Assembly (NCBI GenBank): GCA_036850595.1
Contig: CM072168.1
Location: forward strand, 13,073,982 to 13,137,981
Source of the DNA: Rhyacichthys aspro
Lineage: Eukaryota; Chordata; Actinopteri; Gobiiformes; Rhyacichthyidae
Direction: 5' to 3'
Length of the DNA stretch: 64,000 nt
The position numbers and the translations under genes are program-made. Within the stretch, counting starts at the first letter, position 1. Each line of letters starts with the position of its first letter. This document shows positions 1-10,974 of this stretch, piece by piece. The notes under the pieces were generated by a model. That model did not search any database, was not told where the DNA came from, and was given only the letters and a program-made list of their open reading frames with translations.

Positions 1-808
1 TAAATTACACTGATCTTTTTCAGACAACACAACACAGTTTTGTATATGAACTATCTAAAAGCAGATAAATATTTGAAAATTCAGCTTGACCACAAGGAAA
101 ACTATTATGAACGGATATTTATAAAACACACCTATCATTTGAATGTTATATTCAATAAAACAAACACTCAACAAAAAATTACCATTTGTTAAAACTGGAC
201 ATTAACCTGAACTAGTCTAGAAAACACTTGTGAGCTACGTACAGTGTATGTCATAGTGGCATTGTATCTGGCCTTTCATTCCTAACAATAGACCACCATC
301 AAAACAACCCGCTGTACCATTCCCCATGGTATGTCACACAGTCATTTTTATAGGTGTGCAATGCTCTTTATGTTCTTTTTCAATATGAGCATAATTATGT
401 TCATCAGCCTTTTTAAAATTATAGTTCATACTTTAACAATCACGTAAATGTGGTGCAAATTTAGTAAAAGTAATGAATAGACATATATTACTGTATTTTT
501 GTCCAGCTATGTTATTTTCATGAATTTGTTTATTGAAAATATAACAGTTGACCAAGGATCGAGGATCTATGTGCAAATATTATTAAATATGTATAAAGTT
601 AACCTAACCTGCAATCTGTCTTTTCAATGGGAGTTTTAAGTCTTTATTTTTCACTAAGAAATGGTTTGAATTTGTGTTGTTGTGATGTTGTGACTATTGA
701 CCACATGATTTTCTTTATTACTCATTAATGAATTAAATGTGTAACAAAGCATTCACTCAAATGGGAGTTAGAAGATTTTATTTGATATCTTGGTATTACA
801 TCAAAAAT

Positions 809-1535
809 CTAATAACAGGAATCCATGATACGCCTCATGCTCATGAACCTGATGCCACTCATGCCCATGTCTCTGAAGCTCCTGTACTCTCCAGGCCTCA
901 GATACATCATCCTGCCTCTGTAGTGGGGCTGCTCGTACATCAGCCAGTGGCCGTCCATCACGTTGCAGGACATGCAGTCGTTCATACGGTATCTGTCCAT
1001 CATGTTGTCGCAGTCATCCATCAGCTCGTACATCTGACCACCGAAGTTCTCCCTCTCGTAGATCCTCATTCTGAACTGGCCTCTGTGCTGTAAATGGAAT
1101 ATGAGTTGAGAAGTTATTTGCTTTCTCCAGCCTCATTGTTGGTCAAATCAGAGCAGTGATTACTATACCATGGGGATCATGCGGCAGGACCTGATGCAGT
1201 CACTCATGCCCATTCGCTGGTAGTCAGAGTACTCCCCCCTCCTGGCAAAGAACTGGTTTCCCATGTAGTTAGTGCGGTCGTAGACCATGAAGCAGCCGCT
1301 CTCCACCCTGCAGGAGTGACACCTGCTCAGGTAGGTGGACATGTCAGCACAGTCACTACTGGTCTCATAGGAGCGACCCTGGAAGTTCCTGTCCTCATAG
1401 AAGATAATCTGCAAAAATCAAGCCAAGAAGCTGATTACATGAGATCACATTGTGCCACAAAAGATATTGATAAAAATTTGTATAGTATAAACCTCTATGC
1501 AAAGTTTTAGATCAAATTGTACACACCTTGCCCAT
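809..1535 (-). CDS. crygm: gammaM-crystallin, copy A
   Basis: Structural lens protein of the beta/gamma-crystallin superfamily, predicted 175 aa. Exons on the minus strand are 1527-1535 (ATG GGC AAG), 1169-1408 (80 aa, N-terminal domain starting IIFYEDRNFQGRSYE) and 809-1087 (92 aa, C-terminal domain HRGQFRMRIYEREN, stop TAG). All junctions are phase 0 with GT/AG; introns are 118 and 81 nt. Four Greek-key motifs are recognisable by the YEDRNFQGR, VYDRTNYMG, YERENFGG and YEQPHYRGR turns. The protein is Met-rich and has one Trp (GHWLMYEQ), as in fish gammaM proteins. An in-frame ATG two codons upstream (1541) would give an MTMGK start; I use the inner ATG by analogy with the other copies. It has no GMMG-type Met run before SDCIRSC and carries TNYMGNQFFA, so it diverges from C-F. 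A possible poly(A) signal lies at 714-719. Confidence 0.93.
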
Positions 1536-1605
1536 GGTCATGGCTAGAGTTACAACTGTTTTGGCTCAAAAGGACTGCACAGTCTTCTCGATACCCGCTT
1601 GTTGC

Positions 1606-1669
1606 TTTTATACCAGACCTCGCACCCAAAGGATGCATGACCCATTGTTCAAATTCCTGACAGAGCAAC
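1606..1669 (-). promoter_or_regulatory. crygm copy A promoter: TATA, SOX-like and half-MARE
   Basis: Reading on the minus strand, TATAAAA is at 1612-1606, about 70 bp upstream of the ATG. A CATTGT core (plus strand 1643-1648) and a degenerate half-MARE (CTGACAGAGCA, 1657-1667) lie further upstream, with the 14-bp offset seen in the paralogues. SOX and Maf factors are known activators of gamma-crystallin promoters; binding here is inferred. Confidence 0.7.
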
Positions 1670-2215
1670 ATAGAGCAGAGGCCCCCTCATACTGTCCAAT
1701 TCAAAGTGACCTTATACACTCCATGATCTGCGGTGGTTGCATTTGTCAGATGAGGCCCACTGTACTGTACGTTCATTGATGGTGAATAATACGTTTTTTT
1801 TTTTTGCAACGTGACACTCGAGTGTGTGTTAAATTACTATTTGCACCAAATGATTGAAAAGTCAGTTTAACCTGAGTATGCAAACCAACTGATATGCTAT
1901 TATCCATCAGCAGTCCCAGGCAGGTAACATTAAATAACACACAGTTAATAGACATAAAATACAAAAAGCAAATAAGACAAAATGATAAAAGACAAGTTGA
2001 AGGTGGTCACAGATTTGCTTTGCTTGTATCCACTTTTTAAGATATCTTTTAAACTTATATCTTCTGAACTGTCTCTCATTGGAAGTAGGAGGCTATTCCT
2101 ATATTTACTTCCTTTTACCAAGAGCACGGTTTCTCCAAATGTAGTGCATCCTAGAATGTAGTTTGGTAAAATTGACTATTTTAAATAGTCAGTTTTTCAA
2201 TACACTTTTAGGAGA

Positions 2216-2333
2216 CTGGGGGCCACAAGGGTCACCTTGTGCTGATCCCAAGCCTGGGCTAGTGGATAAGGAAGGGCATCCGGTATAAACCTATGCCAAA
2301 ATAAATGTGCAGTTTTACTGTGGCGACCCCTTA
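2216..2333 (+). repeat. Interspersed teleost repeat, probable LINE tail fragment
   Basis: The segment contains GCTGATCCCAAGCCTGG, AAGGAAGGGCATCCGG, TGCCAAA and TGTGGCGACCCCTTAA. I recall this ordered set of motifs from the 3' tails of abundant fish retroelements. The exact family is not assigned; the copy is diverged and truncated. Confidence 0.5.
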
Positions 2334-2450
2334 ATTTATTTGTTATTCATTCACTAAAGTTAACCATGTAAACTCTGCTGTCACATTGTTTCTGATAAGC
2401 TCAGAAAGAGATCAGCTTGGCTAAATTGCAACCGTTTCATAATTGTGCAC

Positions 2451-2494
2451 TGTGTGTGTGTGTGTGTGTATGTGTGTGTGTGTGCGTGTGTGTG
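2451..2494. repeat. (TG)n microsatellite
   Basis: An imperfect TG dinucleotide run with two interruptions (TA and CG). Confidence 0.95.
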
Positions 2495-2769
2495 ATAGAG
2501 GGCTATTCTTTCTGTCAGAAAATCAATCAATATCAAAATAAAGCTGTTATTTTTAGGTAAATTGTAAAATAATGTATTCAATACCTATTACTTTTTATCT
2601 GCTTAATATTGCTGTTGCCAAATTGCATGCACTATGCAAAATGTGTACTTTGAAAGTACAAATGACACCCCACAAAAGTTTAATGAAAAGACTGATATAG
2701 CCAGTTCCACACAGTAAATCTGAAATGTTAACGATCAGTGACAACACTTTCATTGAACTGAAACTCATT

Positions 2770-3155
2770 CCTTTATATCCATGTCTGAACCCCTGTACTT
2801 TCCAAGCCTCAGGTAGGCCATCCTGCCTCTGTAGTGGGCCATCACGTGGCAGGACATGCAATCGTTCATACTTTAGTGTTCAATGATATAATTACAGTCA
2901 ACCATCAGTTTGTGTATCTGACCACCAGATGGCTCCCTTTTATGAATCTTCATCTTGAGGGACATGCTGTTGTATAATGTCAATAATATATTTAAATTAC
3001 ATCATATATATTAAAAGCCATTAGGCACGTGTGCGAGACATGCACTTATCGTGAAAATCATTCAACCTAATGCAGTCACACATTCCCATCATGTACTCTG
3101 CATGCTCATGCCTTCTGATAACATACAGGTTTCCCATCCTGTTAGAAAGGTCATC
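2770..3155 (-). pseudogene. Decayed gammaM-crystallin copy
   Basis: Plus-strand 2775-2960 aligns by eye with the antisense of crygm exon 3 (CTGTACTTTCCAAGCCTCAG, CATCCTGCCTCTGTAGTGGG, GGCAGGACATGCAATCG, ATCTGACCACC). About 29 bp is deleted after GTAGTGGG, which removes the codons for the usual GHWLMYEQ region and shifts the frame. Plus-strand 3060-3145 matches parts of exon 2 (TAATGCAGTCACACATTCCC, GGTTTCCCAT) with further internal loss. No exon 1, TATA box or promoter module is recognisable. It sits between intact copies A and C in the same orientation, as expected for a dead member of the tandem array. No intact product is predicted. Confidence 0.85.
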
Positions 3156-3684
3156 CAAAAGTGGTAAAGTTATTTGAGTGAGTGTTTCCACATCTGTTCT
3201 GTGTTAAGGCCTTACCTTAAGGGATCACATACAAACAGAAAACAACATCCTTAAATACAGCTTTCACCACTCACAGCCATGGTTAATGTTTGTAGAAAAG
3301 ACACAGTTTGAAAGTGTGCTTTTTAAATAATCTGACTACAGTTATCTATATGTGTCATCTGATGGCAATATTTCCATCAAGACATCATTATCATCATCAT
3401 TTTTGATCTGTACACATTTAAGATAACCTGCCAAGAAACCTTTTCTCTAATTACTGCTTAAAAGCCACACTTCTGTCCCTTTTTCCCCCAATAAATCAGA
3501 AGGAACCCTGTGTGCCTCATGGGTAAGAAACAGTGCATTTAGAGCAGTTTGAGTGACACTATTTTATTTGGTATCCATTTCTACTTTCAGAATAATGACC
3601 AATTAGCAAGAATGAAGAGCAGAAAATAAAAACACCTTGATATTTGAGGTTCTTTAATTATTTTTTATTTCATTGTTTAAATAT

Positions 3685-4674
3685 TTAACACATGTCCATG
3701 ATGCGCCTCATGCTCATGAACCTGGTGCCACTCCAGCCCATGTCTCTGAAGCTCCTGTACTCTCCAGGTCTGAAGTACATCATCCTGCCTCTGTAGTGGG
3801 GCTGCTCGTACATCAGCCAGTGGCCGTCCATCACGTGGCAGGACATGCAGTCGTTCATACGGTAGCGGTCCATGATGCTGTCACAGTCGTTCATCAGCTC
3901 GTACATCTGACCACCGAAGTTCTCTCTCTCGTAGATCCTCATTCTGAACTGGCCTCTGTACTGTAAATTGAAGATATTCATAGTTTTAGTATCAATGTGT
4001 CATCAATGTTGTGCCTCAAAATACAAATGCTAACACTTGTTTAAGCTGGTAAACTATTTCTAGATGTACAAGGGTTTGGGTGGAAGATAAAAAATAATGA
4101 TTCCTATTAGAGGCCAGTGCTACCGAGACAATGTTTACATTGACATCCTGATGTAGTTCAGTTTAACCCAGTATTTTACAAACAAGAAATGGTTTAGTTC
4201 AGAAAGGATTTTTGTTTGTCTCATTTATATTTGGCTGACTTGTTTTGTATATTGAGCCCTAGATGCTATGTTTTTTCACATCTTGAACATTGATTTTCTG
4301 TGTCCACATAAAATAGTTTGGGTTGGTGGGGGTTAAACTTACCATGGGGATCATACGGCAGGACCTGATACCACCGCTCATTCCCATCATGCTCATGTAG
4401 TCAGCGTACTCGCCCCTCCTCATGAAATACTGGTTTCCCATGTAGTTGGCACGGTCGTAGACCATGAAGCAGCCGCTCTCCACCCTGCAGGAGTGACACC
4501 TGCTCAGGTAGGAGGACATGTCAGCACAGTCGCTCATGCACTCATAGGAGCGACCCTGGAAGTTCCTGTCCTCGTAGAAGATGATCTGAAAGATGTATGG
4601 TTTATTACTTTAGATAGCAAGCTTTATCTTTTAAATTTTCAATCCATAAATAGAATTACATTTACCTTTCCCAT
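3685..4674 (-). CDS. crygm: gammaM-crystallin, copy C
   Basis: Lens structural beta/gamma-crystallin, 175 aa from the inner ATG. Exons on the minus strand are 4666-4674 (ATG GGA AAG), 4343-4585 (81 aa, IIFYEDRNFQGRSYECMSDC to RMIPM) and 3685-3960 (91 aa, YRGQFRMRIYER to RRIMDMC, stop TAA). Introns are 80 and 382 nt; the second is the longest in the array. The inter-domain segment contains DYMSMMGMSGG, a Met cluster. An in-frame upstream ATG at 4680 would add Met-Ser (MSMGK). Exon 3 is almost identical to that of copy F, suggesting shared recent ancestry or conversion. A poly(A) signal is at 3664-3669. Confidence 0.94.
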
Positions 4675-4763
4675 GCTCATGTCTGTGGTGGACATTGTTG
4701 TAGGTGAGCTGCTGCTGTTGCTACTGCTACCGCTGCACTGTCCTGGGTGTGTTAACCCTTGCC

Positions 4764-4826
4764 TTTATACCTGACCGAATGCTACAGAGTCAGTGGGCCC
4801 CCATTGTACAAACACCTGACCCAGCA
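4764..4826 (-). promoter_or_regulatory. crygm copy C promoter module
   Basis: TATAAA is at 4769-4764, the SOX-like CATTGT core at 4802-4807, and the half-MARE CTGACCCAGCA at 4816-4826 (TGCTGGGTCAG on the coding strand). The SOX-to-MARE offset is 14 bp. Confidence 0.75.
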
Positions 4827-4986
4827 ACATGGTATGGAGTTCAATAGAGGCCTCTGTTAGCATTTTACACTGTATATCACATGACTAAAAAAAATGGAAC
4901 CTCATCCCATCTCAGTAACTCTTTCTAGGGCAGATATGTGGCACTGAATTGACACATAAAGATGTATCAAATGAGTGTGTCATGTA

Positions 4987-5034
4987 AAAACAAACAAACA
5001 AACAAACAACCAAACAACCAACCAACCAACCAAA
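4987..5034. repeat. CAAA/CCAA simple repeat
   Basis: A tetranucleotide run grading from CAAA units into CCAA units. Confidence 0.9.
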
Positions 5035-5039
5035 CATTT

Positions 5040-6125
5040 GTTTTGATGAATCATTTACCAGGGTCACATGATTGCTGTATTCTAGACATCTCCAATGCAT
5101 TTGACTCACATAATGCCAGTTGTAAAACTGTCATAATTGCCAATCAAAATGGCTATTAAAAGCTTTTCATGTGAAAGTTCACTGCATGTTACATTCTTGT
5201 TTTTTTGTGTTTTTTTTCCACTGTTTATTTGCACAATAAAAACAACTGACAATATTAAAATAGTTCATACATAGATATGCGGGAGAATGCCAAAAAACCC
5301 TCAAGGGAGCTTAAAAAGTGGCAATCTCCAAAGGATAACATTTTATCTAAAAAAAGAAAACAAAATTACAGATCTAATAAAACAATATACACATACAATA
5401 TTCACAGTAATTTCATTGTCTCCATCATAGAAGTATAAAAAACATCAGTAAGAGAAAAAAATAAATAATTATACAACCATCCACTGCATTTCATCCTTGA
5501 CAATTGGAGTTTTTTTGTTTTTTTGGATGAATTTTTAGATCTGATCTGATTTTTAGACATAGACTAGAGCCAGTATTAATACATTGCAGAGGGTCAAACT
5601 GTTTCTTTTCCCTATCCACTATTGCATTCATTTACTCACAGTGCACATAGACAAACTGAAAATCCTTGAAATGGGGCTGGTTGTCCAGAGCTAATAAATA
5701 TCCTACTTCTTTATTTCTTGTGAACAAGAGCAGGACTGCTAGCCTGAAGTTGGCTTTTTTTCCCTGTGGCTCAATGTAGCATTATCTTTTTTTTTGTGTA
5801 TTTTATTAGCTCTTTTATTATTGCTCAGACTAAAACAACTTCAGTTGGTGATCTTTTTTCTGTGACATATTAAGTTTGTTTCAGAGCTTTCTTTTTTGTC
5901 AAGTTGTTTGCTCAGGGCTCATTTTCGATTTCTGTTATTTTCCGTGATCATGTTAAAGAGTCACTGGTAACACACTGGCTGCAAGACTGTGAGCAGACAG
6001 CTCTACAAATTTTAGTGAACACACAACACTTGTACATGTACGCCTTAAATTACGATTGGTATGTCATTTCTTAGATACTTTTAATACTTGTTGGTATCAA
6101 CTTTATAATATTCTAAATCTTCTTT
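5040..6125. other. Intergenic region, no gene seen
   Basis: AT-rich spacer between copies C and D. No crystallin-like exon, other coding exon or RNA gene is recognisable; a few T-rich homopolymer runs are present. Confidence 0.6.
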
Positions 6126-6130
6126 TTAAA

Positions 6131-6267
6131 TTTATTTTGGCCTTGACAGTATAGACTGATAGGGTGAGAGAGAGGGACGACACAGAGAGAGTGGACCTGA
6201 GCCAGAATCAAACCTGGGTCGCTAACGTATGTGGTAAACGCTTTAACAGGTGAGCTACCAAGGCACC
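6131..6267 (-). mobile_element. tRNA-derived SINE, copy 1
   Basis: The reverse complement begins GGTGCCTTGGTAGCTCACCTG and later has CCCAGGTTTGATTCTGGC, matching RNA polymerase III A-box and B-box spacing of a tRNA-like head. The body then contains a purine-rich part and GGCC. Related copies lie near 10.3 and 12.7 kb. Confidence 0.7.
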
Positions 6268-6718
6268 TCAACTTTATGACATTCTTAAAAGACAAATTAG
6301 TAAACAAGCATGACTGATTAACACACTAAATGAAAGACTTATTGTGGATCTCATTACTTTATGGAGAAAGCTAAACTGAAGGTTTTGGAATTAATGTATT
6401 GATTTTGTTGGAGTGGTGTAACATAGTCATTTAACATAGCAAATAAAAGGACTAAACATTTCTGAAGTGTTGTAAACTTGCATTACCTAGCTGCTTAATT
6501 AGTGCATTACTTATTCAGAGTCCAAGCCTCTTGTGACTAGTATAGCATAAGCTTATATACAATGTTTTGACAAAGCTATGGCTATTGTGCATACTCCGAC
6601 AAATAACAATTTCACAGATTTACCCAGGCTTAAAAAACAATCCCAAAACTCAACAAATTAAAGACAGGAATTATTTATTTGTTGCCAGTTGATACATTCA
6701 GTAACCGAGTGTAAACAT

Positions 6719-7423
6719 TCAGTACCATGAATCCATGATACGCCTCATGCTCATGAACCTCATGCCGCTCATGCCCATGTCTCTGAAGCTCCTGTACTCT
6801 CCAGGTCTGAAGTACATCATCCTGCCTCTGTAGTGGGGCTGCTCGTACATCAGCCAGTGGCCGTCCATCACGTTGCAGGACATGCAGTCGTTCATACGGT
6901 AGCGGTCCATGATGTTGTCACAGTCATCCATCAGCTCGTACATCTGACCACCGAAGTTCTCTCTCTCGTAGATCCTCATTCTGAACTGGCCTCTGTGCTG
7001 TAAAGTAAAAATGGCCTGATATTTAGCATCCAAAACCACTGTAAAAAGCCAATCTGCCCTTGCAACATCAATATGCTCACCATGGGGATCATACGACAAG
7101 ACCTGATGCAGTCCCTCATTCCCATCATGCTCATGTAGTCAGCATACTCGCCCCTCCTCATGAAATACTGGTTTCCCATGTAGTTAGGACGGTCATAGAC
7201 CATGAAGCAGCCACTCTCCACCCTGCAGGAGTGACACCTGCTCAGGTAGGAGGTCATGTCAGAGCAGTCGCTCATGCACTCATAGGAGCGACCCTGGAAG
7301 TTCCTGTCCTCGTAGAAGACGATCTGTAAGAAAAAAGTGTAATGTAAACAACATTCTGTAGTGTAAAACCTAATATTTATTTTTTTAAAAGTCTCTTAAA
7401 ATTACCTTTCCCCTCATGCTCAT
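6719..7423 (-). CDS. crygm: gammaM-crystallin, copy D
   Basis: Lens structural protein, predicted 179 aa. Exons on the minus strand are 7406-7423 (MSMRGK), 7081-7323 (81 aa, IVFYEDRNFQGR to RMIPM) and 6719-6997 (92 aa, HRGQFRMRIYER to RRIMDSWY, stop TGA). Introns are 82 and 83 nt. Exon 1 is 18 nt from the outer ATG, or 12 nt (MRGK) if the inner ATG at 7417 is used. About 29 of 179 residues are Met. The second codon of exon 2 is Val where the other copies have Ile. Exon 2, intron 2 and half of exon 3 are almost identical to copy E. A poly(A) signal is at 6674-6679. Confidence 0.93.
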
Positions 7424-7493
7424 GCCTGTGTTGCTCATGTTGGATGTAGGTGAGTTGCTCTTGTACTGCCTTGTACCTGGTTTAACCCTTTCC

Positions 7494-7554
7494 TTTTATA
7501 CCTGACAAAACGTAAAGAATCAGTGGCCCCCCTCAGAGAAACCCTTATTCAGCA
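7494..7554 (-). promoter_or_regulatory. crygm copy D promoter: TATA and Maf-like half site
   Basis: TATAAAA is at 7500-7494. TTATTCAGCA at 7545-7554 reads TGCTGAATAA on the coding strand, a half-MARE-like site. The CATTGT core seen in the paralogues is replaced by AGAGAAAC here, so the SOX-like element appears lost. Confidence 0.6.
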
Positions 7555-7559
7555 GAATA

Positions 7560-8735
7560 CTATTGGAGCCAATTCACTGCAGAGGTTTTGGCTACATTTT
7601 CAGGGACTGACTGGCGCACTGACTTTAAAAGCCTTTTCTCTCATTATAATGAACGTTTTCAACAGAGCATGTAATATGTGAATAGATTGACTCGTGACTG
7701 TTCAGGGCAGGTTGTACTGCCCTAATTATATTTACATCTGATTGACCAGATTTAATGGGACCTATATAAAATTTGTAGTAAAGTATACAATAACTTGAAC
7801 TGTGTACTTTTACTGGTATTTTTTCCACAAAACAAGCCAACAAAGAAAACATATTTAATATTGTACTTGTTTGAAACTACAAAACGAATTGCTTAATTTT
7901 GAGCTGGACTAAAAGCAAAGCGATTGCTGCCTTGTTGTTTTGATTGATATATACATAAATTATTATGGACCAGTATTACTACCAAAATGTGCCTAAACAG
8001 AGAGATGTAGTTGTAACTATTGTGTTTGTGTAAATGAGAGCTTTATCATTACTAATAATAAGGATTAATCATTTCCTAAAACATAAACAACACTTCTCAT
8101 TTAGCTTGATAATTGACTTATATACAGATTAAATATTAAAATATTTATCCCACAGGGTTGCCTTAAATGTTCTGTCAGCTTGAAAATGGTGATATGGGAA
8201 AGGTCAGTGCTTTTGACCAGAGATAAATAATAAGTAAATATTTTCAAATTTAGTAACAATATTAATAAAATGTATTATTCATTGGATTTTTAATTAATGG
8301 TCTTGAGCAATATAAATCTTATTAGGATAGGAATATAATTCTTTAAGCGCAAAATTTGGCCAAACATTAAGCCATTACTTAATGATTTCACCACACCAAG
8401 TAACTACTGTTTATTTTAGTTGAGGTCATTGTGTATGTATTCTATGTTTGTAGTCATTGTAATTTGCACTAGAAAAAAAAATCTAACCATGGGCTCAACA
8501 AACACTGTGTATATGAAATTATATTATATTGTATTTTATTGATAAGATGCAGAAGATACAAAAAGCTATCTAGATAAAACCAACAGAAAATTTAAATAAG
8601 CACTTGAGTTGGGTAATTGGGTTTAAATCTGGTAGAGCAATGTGGTATTAGTACTGTGTTGAACACAGCACAGTTGGACATTACTTCTTCCTTTATATAA
8701 TGAATGAAATGACTCAGAGCAGTTAAGTTTTGTTA
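7560..8735. other. Intergenic region, no gene seen
   Basis: AT-rich spacer between the copy D promoter and the copy E 3' end. I find no coding exon, crystallin remnant or RNA gene. Confidence 0.6.
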
Positions 8736-8784
8736 AAAAGTTTTATTTATCTTTGGCTTATAGACATATTATACACAGATGTTT

Positions 8785-9522
8785 TTACATGTCCATGATG
8801 CGCCTCATGCTCATGAACCTCATGCCGCTCCAGCCCATCTCTCTGAAGCTCCTGTACTCTCCAGGCCTCATGTACATCATCCTGCCTCTGTAGTGGGGCT
8901 GCTCGTACATCAGCCAGTGGCCGTCCATCACGTTGCAGGACATGCAGTCGTTCATACGGTAGCGGTCCATGATGTTGTCACAGTCATCCATCAGCTCGTA
9001 CATCTGACCACCGAAGTTCTCTCTCTCGTAGATCCTCATTCTGAACTGGCCTCTGTGCTGTAAAGTAAAAATGGCTTGATATTTAGCATCCAAAACCACT
9101 GTAAAAAGCCAATCTGCCCTTGCAACCTCAATATGCTCACCATGGGGATCATACGACAAGACCTGATGCAGTCCCTCATTCCCATCATGCTCATGTAGTC
9201 AGCATACTCGCCCCTCCTCATGAAATACTGGTTTCCCATGTAGTTAGGACGATCATAGACCATGAAGCAGCCACTCTCCACCCTGCAGGAGTGACACCTG
9301 CTCAGGTAGGAGGTCATGTCAGAGCAGTCGCTCATGCACTCATAGGAGCGACCCTGGAAGTTCCTGTCCTCGTAGAAGATGATCTGAAAAGGATGTCAGA
9401 AATAGACTTATGGAAAGAAATATGGAAAGTAAAACAAGCTATAAACGGCCAACCTAATGCATGTAACTTTGAATGAATGAATTAAATAAAGCTGGGGGTA
9501 GGGGGGTGCTTACCCTGCCCAT
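8785..9522 (-). CDS. crygm: gammaM-crystallin, copy E
   Basis: Lens structural protein, 174 aa. Exons on the minus strand are 9514-9522 (ATG GGC AGG, so Met-Gly-Arg), 9141-9383 (81 aa) and 9057 down to 8785 (90 aa, HRGQFRMRIYER to RRIMDM, stop TAA). Introns are 130 and 83 nt. It lacks the final Cys of copies C and F and ends at Met. Exon 2 differs from copy D at two bases in 243, and intron 2 at two bases in 83. The 3' half of exon 3 instead resembles copy G (MMYMRPGEYRSFREMGWSG). This makes E a mosaic. A poly(A) signal is at 8742-8747. Confidence 0.93.
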
Positions 9523-9598
9523 GGTCGCAGTGGTTGTGGGAGTTCCTCAGAGAACTGTGTTGCTGTTACAATGTGCATGTGTCTGTTTTTACAGTTAC

Positions 9599-9660
9599 TT
9601 TTATACCTGACCAAAAGCAAAGAATCTGTGGCTCCCATTGTGCAAACCCCTGACCCAGCA
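9599..9660 (-). promoter_or_regulatory. crygm copy E promoter module
   Basis: TATAAAA is at 9605-9599, CATTGT at 9636-9641 and CTGACCCAGCA at 9650-9660. This is one of the cleanest copies of the shared module, with the 14-bp SOX-to-MARE offset. Confidence 0.75.
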
Positions 9661-10229
9661 GCATGGAATTGAGGCCTATAGAGTACCGAGGGGCATTTGT
9701 CAAATTTTCATGTGACTGGATCCCCTAGAAGACTTTAGAATAGATTTTTCAATAGGAACATCAATACAATAGGCAGTTTCAGGGTACAATACACAAGGAT
9801 AAGCAAACAGAAAAATGGTGTTTCATAGGCAGTGTATGCTTTTGTGTGACTACAACTGTGCACTCTGTACACAGTGTGTTTCCAAATCAACTGTGTATTT
9901 GTCTGGTAAGTTGTACAGGCCAATTATAACAATTTTCTTAATATTGATAAATGTTATGTAAAGGTAAACTTTATTGAAAACTGTTAACCTCGTGAATTTG
10001 TCTACCACTTAAAAGATCATAGTAGTTACAGTCATAACGAATCAAAATCACAATCGACAGTGAGTCATGTCCCAATAATCTATACTCATACCTACTTTTA
10101 AAATATTTCATACTACCAGGAAGTTCTCCATTTGAAGCTAGTAAACACACATAAATCTACTTTTTTGTAACAGTACAGTCTGTATGTCATGGATGCATCT
10201 GTATAAAAATAGACTATTATATTATTATT

Positions 10230-10402
10230 ATTGTAGACTTTATGGATATTATTTTTTGGCCTTTTCTAGCCTTTTCATAGACTCAAAGTAGATAGACAGG
10301 AAACAGGGTGGGAGAGAGGGGAATGACATAAAGCATATGCACACGAGCCTGAACCAAACTTGTGTCTCTCATGTATGTGGTATGTTCTGTACCAGGTAAG
10401 CA
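10230..10402 (-). mobile_element. tRNA-derived SINE, copy 2 (diverged)
   Basis: It shares with the 6.1 kb and 12.7 kb copies a TTTTGGCC block, an ATAGACAGGAAACAGGGT block and, read in reverse, degenerate A- and B-box regions (TACCTGGTACAGAACATACC; AAGTTTGGTTCAGGCTCG). Confidence 0.6.
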
Positions 10403-10974
10403 ATTGTGTCAATCGTGAATTAACTATTTAAAGGTTAATATTTTTTACTTCAAAATATTGCAACATTTTTTTAAATATGGCTAATATTCTTGAGTGTTTG
10501 TTATGTACTTTTTACCTCTAGGTGGAGTTATGAGTGCAGGGCCTATTAGAACGACTTGTCATTAGTGTGAAAGGGCAGTCACTCCATAAGGTAAACACCT
10601 CACAGAATTGTAAATGATTCAACAGGCATGCTGGGATTAGGCATTTGGTTTGAGATCTTGAGTATTTCTCATATGAATATTTTTTTTATTTTTATATTTT
10701 TATACAATATATTTCTGTTAAACGACCCTATATTCTATAATATCTGTTATCATACACTAAATAACTGATAAAAAGGATAGGGAATATAATTTATATTAAC
10801 CAAACATTAATAAATGTATTTCTGTATGTTTATTTATGCCATGCACTTCTTAATTTACCAGACCAACATTTCATTAAAATCAAATGTTGCAGCAGTTGTT
10901 TTTTTCTTGTAAATCCATCACAAGGACAGCAGGGGTTAGATATTTACATCATTTATTAAGTTCAAAATGTACAT

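Noticed and set aside
737..1093. Plus-strand open frames rich in His/Val/Ala across each crygm exon 3
   Set aside because: They are antisense shadows of exon 3, repeated in every copy, with no start context or promoter.
7060..7329. Plus-strand open frames across crygm exon 2
   Set aside because: Antisense of the N-terminal domain exon; the minus-strand frame has splice sites and homology.
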